Positions 14,203 to 18,944 of a DNA stretch of 18,944 nucleotides are shown in pieces; positions within the stretch are counted from its first letter, which is position 1, and each line of letters opens with the position of its first letter. Both the position numbers and the translations under genes were made by a program. Source of the stretch: CAZEAC01 sp964510065 (GTDB taxonomy: Bacteria; Bdellovibrionota_C; UBA2361; CAIXSY01); contig CAZEAC010000089.1 in assembly GCA_964510065.1 (NCBI GenBank), positions 1 through 18,944 on the forward strand. Direction: 5' to 3'. The notes under the pieces are model-generated. The model had not been told where the DNA came from. It did not search any database and saw only the letters and a list, made by a program, of their open reading frames with translations.

Positions 14203-14841
14203 ATGAAAAAGACTACGCTCCTTCTCGGTTCGATTGTTTCAAGCGCGCTCATTTTTGCGCCAATAGGTTTTGCCGCAGGAAAATCAGACGCGTCTCACGG
14301 ACATGGCAAGTCTGGCAAACACAAAGAGAACTCCGAATCACCACGGGCAACCAAGTACACACTTCGCCTCGCCGGTTGCTGCGCTCTGGAAGCCGCCGAA
14401 GCATCAGGTCGGCTTGATTATCGACGCTCTGCCGAAAAGAGCGGCCGTCCGAATGAAAAGTTCGACGCAAAGATACAGATCCCCCTCCCGAGCACAACGC
14501 TCAATCTCACCACACCCGAAGCGGCAATCGCGGCTCAGTTTCGGTTAGTTTTTGCTCGAGAGGGGGTTAATTTTGCAACATGCGCCCTGGCTGTTAACCC
14601 GGAATCAGTACATTCAGGTGACGATCAGGAAGATGACTCGGATGATAGCGACAAGGTGCAGTACCGTTTACGCCTCGAGAAACGCGGAACTAGCTATCGC
14701 ACGAAGCGGGGCAGCTGCGATACGGATCTCGCGATCGAGGGCGATCAAGCTGGGATTCCAGATGTCAAGACTGGCGATGTGGTAAGTGTTGAAATGCTTT
14801 CGGGGATGGCCTGGACTCCTTTCCTTCAAGCGACAAAGTAG
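14203..14841 (+). CDS. Secreted hypothetical protein, Cys-containing, with acidic linker
   Basis: The 212-residue protein starts with a classical signal peptide (MKKTTLLLGSIVSSALIFAP, cleavage after GFAA). A His/Lys/Ser-rich stretch follows (KSDASHGHGKSGKHKEN). Two beta-rich segments (KYTLRLAGCCALE onward, about 51-135, and KVQYRLRLEKRG onward, about 151-210) are separated by an Asp-rich linker (about 139-150). Four cysteines (59, 60, 127 and 173) may form disulfides in the periplasm. Both segments open with a similar Y-x-L-R-L strand, suggesting an old duplication. It follows a near-consensus promoter, has AGG 8 nt before the ATG, and leads the DUF6502/lipoprotein genes. I do not recognise a named family. 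Confidence 0.75.
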   Translation: MKKTTLLLGSIVSSALIFAPIGFAAGKSDASHGHGKSGKHKENSESPRATKYTLRLAGCCALEAAEASGRLDYRRSAEKSGRPNEKFDAKIQIPLPSTTLNLTTPEAAIAAQFRLVFAREGVNFATCALAVNPESVHSGDDQEDDSDDSDKVQYRLRLEKRGTSYRTKRGSCDTDLAIEGDQAGIPDVKTGDVVSVEMLSGMAWTPFLQATK

Positions 14842-14850
14842 ATAGCCGAT

Positions 14851-15651
14851 ATGGGCGAGTCGACTCTCGAGAGAATAATCGCCCTTCTTTTAAGACCCGT
14901 CGTTCGATTTAGTCTTCGGCACTCGCTTAAGATCCAAGATCTCACCAAGGTGCTGAAATCGGTGCTTCTCGAAGTGGCGAGTGCCGAGCTTGCCGAAAGC
15001 GGAAAAGCAATCAATCCAAGTCAGCTGAGCGCGACCACCGGTATTCCGAGAAAATTTATCCCCGACCTCTTGGCACAGGCACCAAGCTTTGACTCCACTG
15101 GCAATCTCATTACTCGGCTGATTGGTAGCTGGCAGCGCGATGCTCGCTTTAGCAAACGGGGCAAACCCCGCACACTTAGCGTGGAGGGGGCGCAAAGCGA
15201 GTTTGCGAATCTGGTACGTAGCGTCAGCGTTGATCTTAACCCTTACACCGTCTTATTTGAATTGGAGCGGGTCGGCGCAGTTGAGCGGAGCGCTAAGGGG
15301 TTGAATCTTAAGAAAAAGCTATACCTAGAAAAGGATTGTGTCGAAGGTTTTAGTATCGCCGCGAAGGATGCAGATTCTCTATTTAAGGCGGTTGAATCTA
15401 ACCTAATGGATAGCGTTGAGCCGCGGAATTTGCATCTCGCGACCTACTTTGACAATGTGCCGGACCAGGTTTTGCCGGAGGTGCGGGAGTGGTTGCTTCG
15501 TGAAGGAACTAAGTTCCACGAACGGGCACGAGCTCATATTGCTACCTTCGATAAAGATATGAATCCTGCGCAGCGTGCAAAGCCGGGAAGGAATGTTATC
15601 CGCCTAGGAAGTTTTAGTTTGACGATCCCCTGGAAGAGAGAGGTGTTATGA
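14851..15651 (+). CDS. DUF6502 family protein
   Basis: The 266-residue soluble protein matches the DUF6502 pattern I remember. It opens with LRPVVRFSLRHSLKIQDLTK and VLLEVASAEL, then an HTH-like INPSQLSATTGIPRKFIPDL (54-73), a middle block LIGSWQRDARF and FANLVRSVSVDLNPYTVLFELERVGAVE (about 119-146), and a helical C-terminal part. The helix-turn-helix character suggests DNA binding, but no function has been established to my knowledge. The gene starts 9 nt after the secreted-protein gene, and its stop overlaps the lipoprotein start by 4 nt (ATGA). The three genes are thus probably one operon. In other bacteria I recall DUF6502 genes beside small exported proteins, which agrees. Confidence 0.75.
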   Translation: MGESTLERIIALLLRPVVRFSLRHSLKIQDLTKVLKSVLLEVASAELAESGKAINPSQLSATTGIPRKFIPDLLAQAPSFDSTGNLITRLIGSWQRDARFSKRGKPRTLSVEGAQSEFANLVRSVSVDLNPYTVLFELERVGAVERSAKGLNLKKKLYLEKDCVEGFSIAAKDADSLFKAVESNLMDSVEPRNLHLATYFDNVPDQVLPEVREWLLREGTKFHERARAHIATFDKDMNPAQRAKPGRNVIRLGSFSLTIPWKREVL

Positions 15652-16358
15652 TTAAAAAAAATCGTTCGCCGCAAAAAATTGTCTTCCCAGAGCTTTTACA
15701 TCGAGCCTTTATTGTTCTGCTTCTCGCGCTTTGCATGAGCTGCTCGTCTTCGGGCGGGGGAACTTCGGGCACCGGCGGTTACGATTACAGTGGAAATATT
15801 AGTGATGAAAACGGCCGGCCCATCGCAGATGTCGCAGTCACCTTGCGTGACGCGAACGGAAACGAAGTTGCCGCAACTCGTACGAATAGCGAAGGTGCGT
15901 TCTCTATTCCGGATACAGGAATCAGCCTCGGTTCATTGCTCGTTGAGCTTCCTGATGGTGCTCAAGATGTAATCGGAGTTACTTTTCCCCACAGCGCCGA
16001 TTCGGTAAGGGTGAATGTAAAAAAGCGTAGAGACGGCAAAATAGAAAACGATCTTGAGTACGAAGACTCTCCGAACAACGAAGATGATGACTCCGGGGAG
16101 CAGGACAACGACGGAAGCGGCGGGGGATCGGGAAACGGAAGCGACGACTCCGACGATTCGAGAGATGACAATTCAAACGGCGATGACTCACCCGGAAATG
16201 GCCAGGGCGGAAACAATGGCAACGGTTCAAATAATGGCAGTGGCAATGGAAGCGGTAATGGAAACGCAGGCGGTAACGGAAATGCCGGTGGAAATGGGAA
16301 TGGCACAGGGAATGGAAACTCCGGCAATAATGGAAATGGAAACGGCCATGAAAAATGA
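15648..16358 (+). CDS. Probable lipoprotein with carboxypeptidase-regulatory-like domain and Asn/Gly-rich tail
   Basis: The 236-residue protein has a signal segment ending LLLALCMSC (Cys32 as candidate lipidation site; Cys at -3 is unusual, so it might instead be plainly secreted). Residues 44-127 look like a carboxypeptidase-regulatory/Cna-B-type beta domain: YDYSGNISDENGRPIADVAV, RTNSEGAFSIPDTG. An acidic region (about 133-182) follows, then a nearly pure Gly/Asn/Ser tail (183-236) with repeated GNGNAGG units. The tail is likely disordered. The start overlaps the DUF6502 stop (ATGA), implying translational coupling. The tail's repetitive DNA makes length changes by slippage likely. Confidence 0.75.
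   Translation: MIKKNRSPQKIVFPELLHRAFIVLLLALCMSCSSSGGGTSGTGGYDYSGNISDENGRPIADVAVTLRDANGNEVAATRTNSEGAFSIPDTGISLGSLLVELPDGAQDVIGVTFPHSADSVRVNVKKRRDGKIENDLEYEDSPNNEDDDSGEQDNDGSGGGSGNGSDDSDDSRDDNSNGDDSPGNGQGGNNGNGSNNGSGNGSGNGNAGGNGNAGGNGNGTGNGNSGNNGNGNGHEK
16194..16355 (+). repeat. Coding simple-sequence region (Gly/Asn codons)
   Basis: About 54 codons are dominated by GGA/GGT/GGC and AAT/AAC in short GGxAAx units, including two adjacent GGNGNA-type copies near 16260-16300. It encodes the tail of the lipoprotein. The long antisense open frames here are only a consequence of this composition. Confidence 0.8.
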
Positions 16359-16537
16359 AAGAGCGGACTAGCAGTTTAAACAAGAATGACTTTATCAAAG
16401 CGATAGCCATCGTAACTATTTGATATTTAACGTATACTTATTTCTAAAATAATGTTACATTTCGAAGCGGGCCCACCATAACACTAATTGCGTATACACG
16501 CGTGTGGGGGATCGAGCTGGTGTGTTGAGGTTTTTAT
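16359..16537 (+). promoter_or_regulatory. AT-rich intergenic region before the Tad genes
   Basis: An AT-rich block at about 16420-16455 (TTGATATTTAACG, TAAAATAATG) probably holds the promoter, but several -10/-35 pairings are possible and none is clearly best. A 10-bp palindrome ACACGCGTGT lies at 16496-16505, about 30 nt before the start codon. Confidence 0.35.
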
Positions 16538-17011
16538 ATGGCATTTCGCCACAGGCAGCGGTCCATTTTTTTCCGGGCTTCGTGTAGTCACTTTGCACGA
16601 AGATACTCCAATCGAAATAGTCGCGGAGGCAGTGTGTTGGAATTTGCACTGCTGGCGATCGTATTCTTCACAATCATGGGTGCACTTGTCGATTTCGGCT
16701 TAGCACTCCTTGTGAGCCCTTATGTACACAGCGTGGCGTATCGGACGGCCCGCTCAGCAGCAGTGGATCCGAATATCGACAGCAACTTTCAAGGGTATGA
16801 AAATGGGGCCAAGACCCGGATCGAGACAGACCTTGGCCGTCTTTGCAGGAATGTACGAGTCAGTATAAATCCCGCCGCCCCCGCGGGACCGAGGAAAATT
16901 GTGAGTGTACGCGCGCGCGGTTTTTACCGATATACATTTTTGCGCATGCTTGGCTTTCAGGCGATCGAAGTTGATCGAACAGCGACAATTTTAAGAGAAG
17001 CGGAGCTGTAA
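16538..17011 (+). CDS. TadE-like pseudopilin
   Basis: The 157-residue protein has a long basic leader (MAFRHRQRSIFFRASCSHFA onward), then the TadE signature GGSVLEFALLAIVFFTIMGA with the conserved Glu after the cleavage-prone Gly, and a single membrane helix ending LVDFGLALL. The rest is a small globular domain with the family's N-terminal helix (YVHSVAYRTARSAAV). TadE-family proteins are minor pseudopilins of the Tad/Flp type IV pilus system, processed by TadV-type peptidase and displayed at the inner membrane. TGAGG lies 7 nt before the ATG. First of three consecutive Tad-type genes. Confidence 0.85.
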   Translation: MAFRHRQRSIFFRASCSHFARRYSNRNSRGGSVLEFALLAIVFFTIMGALVDFGLALLVSPYVHSVAYRTARSAAVDPNIDSNFQGYENGAKTRIETDLGRLCRNVRVSINPAAPAGPRKIVSVRARGFYRYTFLRMLGFQAIEVDRTATILREAEL

Positions 17012-17014
17012 ACT

Positions 17015-17530
17015 ATGGTAGCGAGGAAGTCTCAGGTACCAAAGCTTAAGCTCACAGGCTCACTCGGTGCCGCATTCGTCGAGTTCCTGGTCGCAATTCC
17101 CGTCTTCCTTGTCCCTCTCGCCGGGTTGGTCGACTTCGGTCTCTATTTTAACAACGCCCATACCTTCGAGAATCTTGCGCGCGACTCCGCTCGCTTCGCG
17201 ACTACTATCGCAGCCGCAGACTTTCCTGTCAGCGGAAGCTCAAGCAGCGCCCCCGCAGCTGTTGCTATTCGTTCGAGCGTTATCAATCCTTGGTTAACAG
17301 ATCATCCGAATATAGACGCTGCCTCGATTAGTGTCTCAGTGCTTCCAATAATTGATCCAAACACGACCACGCGGACTGCTGACGATGGGACATCTTGCGA
17401 TCGAATCGTGAGCGTGACATTGCGTGGTCAATACCGCTACTCGTTTCTAAGTTTGATTGGGTTTCGTGAAAAAGAGCTTTCACGGACAGTGTCGATGCGT
17501 TGGACTGCGGGGCAGAAGTTATGTTCATAA
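17015..17530 (+). CDS. TadE-like pseudopilin, second
   Basis: The 171-residue protein has a basic leader (MVARKSQVPKLKLTG), then GAAFVEFLVAIPVFLVPLAG, the TadE motif with conserved Glu and membrane helix, then LVDFGLYFNNAHTFENLARD. The C-terminal half is Ser/Ala-rich and ends in strand-forming VSVTLRGQYRYSFLSLIGFR. This mirrors the RGFYRYTFLRMLGFQ segment of the preceding protein, so the two are paralogues. It begins 3 nt after the stop of the first TadE gene, with GGAG 9 nt before the ATG. Confidence 0.85.
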   Translation: MVARKSQVPKLKLTGSLGAAFVEFLVAIPVFLVPLAGLVDFGLYFNNAHTFENLARDSARFATTIAAADFPVSGSSSSAPAAVAIRSSVINPWLTDHPNIDAASISVSVLPIIDPNTTTRTADDGTSCDRIVSVTLRGQYRYSFLSLIGFREKELSRTVSMRWTAGQKLCS

Positions 17531-18750
17531 AAATTCGTGAAGAGCGAGACAGCACTGCAGATGGCGGAGCCGTGCTCATTTTTGCGGCACTCTCAATGGT
17601 TGTATTACTTGCCATTGTCGCAGTCGCAATTAATGCCGGTCGAATTGCAGCGGTCCGAACGCAGGCTCAGGCTGCGGTCGATGCCGCCGCTATGGCTGGA
17701 GTTGCAGGAATCCCTCCACATAGCGCGGGAGTAGATTCGAACAAAGAAACTATCGCCCGCCTCATAAATGCACTCAATGTTGATCAAAGTGGACTGCCGA
17801 CTTCAAATATTGTCGATGGCAAATCAGCTTCAATCCAAAGCTATACAGGTACTGGAGTTGCAGCCAATCCTGATTTCATCGTGCGATATTTTGATGCAAC
17901 TACACATAATTTTTATAATGTAGGAAACTACAGCGCAGGATTAAGAAAAAACGTCGAACTAAGAGATCTAAATGCTCTCACCGTAACCAAGAGCTATCCA
18001 GTCGATAATTTCTTGGCGGCATTCATCGCTCCGAACCAGTCACGAGTAAATGTCACCGCAACGGCAGTTTTCGGAGGCGCGACTTGCATGAAGCCGCAGC
18101 TTCCGATCGCTATATCCGACTGTCAATCTGATGGCGGCTTTCAGTACACTTCCGACTGTAAAACCAACTGCTCCTGTGACACAGCTACAAACCTGTGTGC
18201 GGGAGACATCACCCTTGATCTTACTACGTCAAATGCAAACTCTGACAATATGGCCTGGTTTGCGCCTCCAGGCTACGGAAGCGCCAACGACAGCGATATT
18301 GAGAGGTGGATTCGAGAGGGAATGCCTACGACCTGCGTTGGAAATTCTGTGTTACTCATCAATGGTGTCACTTCAAACATGAGCTGTGTTCAGGATGTGA
18401 AAAATCACTATTTCAATAATCCGCGGGGCCCCAATACTTGTCAGGGCGGTGGTCAGGGGAATGGCCAGGGCAATCAAAATCAGCATGTAATCAATCGACC
18501 CGATCTTCAGGCAATGCGTGATCAGGGTATCACTAATTGGGACGCGCTTGTGCCAATAGTTGATTGTAGCGCTCGTAACTACAACCAATCTTGGCAAGTC
18601 AAAGGTTTTACCTATGTGCGGATTATAGGAACTGATGGAAACACTCGAATAACCGTCAAACGTGTTTGTAACTCGACAATTCCCTTTGCTACAGGTGGGG
18701 GAGCAATTAATTGCGATAATACAACTGGTAACCCCTCGCTGCTGCAGTAG
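17521..18750 (+). CDS. TadG-like protein
   Basis: From ATG 17521 the protein has 410 residues; a TTG at 17500 would add seven residues. The N-terminus holds the TadG/PF13400-type motif DGGAVLIFAALSMVVLLAIV and the following AINAGRIAAVRTQAQAAVDA AAMAGVAG helix. The remainder is extracytoplasmic, Asn/Thr/Ser-rich with many cysteines (for example DCKTNCSCDTATNLC), and contains a short flexible insert GGGQGNGQGNQNQ near residues 310-322. A vWA domain is not evident. The start overlaps the second TadE gene by 10 nt, indicating coupling. TadG acts with TadE/TadF in Tad pilus assembly; the tad secretion ATPases and the Flp pilin are not in this window. Confidence 0.8.
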   Translation: MFIKIREERDSTADGGAVLIFAALSMVVLLAIVAVAINAGRIAAVRTQAQAAVDAAAMAGVAGIPPHSAGVDSNKETIARLINALNVDQSGLPTSNIVDGKSASIQSYTGTGVAANPDFIVRYFDATTHNFYNVGNYSAGLRKNVELRDLNALTVTKSYPVDNFLAAFIAPNQSRVNVTATAVFGGATCMKPQLPIAISDCQSDGGFQYTSDCKTNCSCDTATNLCAGDITLDLTTSNANSDNMAWFAPPGYGSANDSDIERWIREGMPTTCVGNSVLLINGVTSNMSCVQDVKNHYFNNPRGPNTCQGGGQGNGQGNQNQHVINRPDLQAMRDQGITNWDALVPIVDCSARNYNQSWQVKGFTYVRIIGTDGNTRITVKRVCNSTIPFATGGGAINCDNTTGNPSLLQ

Positions 18751-18844
18751 ACCTCGACTATCAAAGAGCTAATACCTGAATGCGCGAGTCAAGCCAGAAA
18801 GCTTGATAAGCGTTGTAACCTGGTCTTGCGGTACATTCGCTAGA

Positions 18845-18868
18845 AGAGGACCACGCCCTCTCTTTCTT
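18845..18868 (+). terminator. Weak candidate terminator after the TadG-like gene
   Basis: AGAGG-ACCACGC-CCTCT forms a short 5-bp stem followed by pyrimidine-rich CTTTCTT. The stem is short and the T-run is broken by C, so this is a tentative call. Confidence 0.2.
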
Positions 18869-18932
18869 CGACGCACAAATACCCCGCTCTTTGAACGCGT
18901 GGCCAGGCGAGAAACAAGCCAAGGAAATTAAT

Positions 18933-18941
18933 AGGAAGGAG
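18933..18941 (+). promoter_or_regulatory. Ribosome binding site for a gene beyond the window
   Basis: AGGAAGGAG at the right edge is a near-perfect Shine-Dalgarno. The start codon would fall just past 18944. Its position behind three Tad genes suggests another gene of the same locus. Confidence 0.45.
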
Positions 18942-18944
18942 AGT

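Noticed and set aside
15962..16410. Two minus-strand frames rich in Pro/Phe or His/Arg
   Set aside because: They are antisense readings of the repetitive Gly/Asn codons of the lipoprotein tail, where stop codons are rare by composition.

Overview
The window looks like a chromosomal segment of a Gram-negative, lipopolysaccharide-making bacterium. Support comes from lpxB (lipid A synthesis), phosphatidylserine synthase, secreted proteins, a probable lipoprotein and Tad-type pseudopilins. It opens with the first ~305 nt of a 16S rRNA gene on the minus strand. I could not place that 16S fragment in a phylum by eye, so taxonomy is left open. There are no phage, transposase, CRISPR or restriction genes. 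Gene content is mostly core and cell-envelope.

Layout. Positions 1-305: 16S rRNA 5' end (-). Positions 306-1026: rRNA leader and promoter region, with a small family of hairpins. Positions 1027-2166: lpxB (+), whose stop codon lies inside a perfect 75-bp palindrome; a small conserved gene (-) ends just beyond it. Positions 2740-5581: a GH15/phosphorylase-kinase-like exported protein, a stand-alone MutS2-type KOW+Smr protein, and a secreted-protein gene interrupted by one in-frame TAG. Positions 5655-6409: a two-helix membrane protein and a DUF5710 mini-protein. Positions 6515-6588: tRNA-Arg(CCG) (-), with an inverted copy of its own 3' end just downstream. Positions 6726-10168: glucose-6-phosphate isomerase with a C-terminal winged-helix-like tail, coupled by a TAATG overlap to an SLC13 permease carrying RCK_C/TrkA-C domains (both -). 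Positions 10226-11693: a PmtA-like phospholipid methyltransferase (+) convergent with phosphatidylserine synthase pssA (-). Positions 11942-14051: a LuxR-type regulator with a degenerate receiver, then a DUF58 protein. Positions 14203-16358: secreted protein, DUF6502 protein and probable lipoprotein with a Gly/Asn-rich tail, behind a near-consensus promoter. Positions 16538-18750: three Tad pseudopilin-type genes (TadE, TadE, TadG), with a ribosome binding site for a further gene at the window edge.

Functional links. PssA and the methyltransferase could be the first and last steps of a phosphatidylserine to phosphatidylethanolamine to phosphatidylcholine route; the decarboxylase is not in this window. 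LpxB, the exported proteins and the Tad proteins all concern the envelope. I see no clearly new multi-gene system. The parts most worth a second look are the non-coding structures (75-bp palindrome, inverted tRNA fragment, bulged-hairpin family upstream of 16S), the TAG-interrupted gene, and the secreted protein/DUF6502/lipoprotein cluster.
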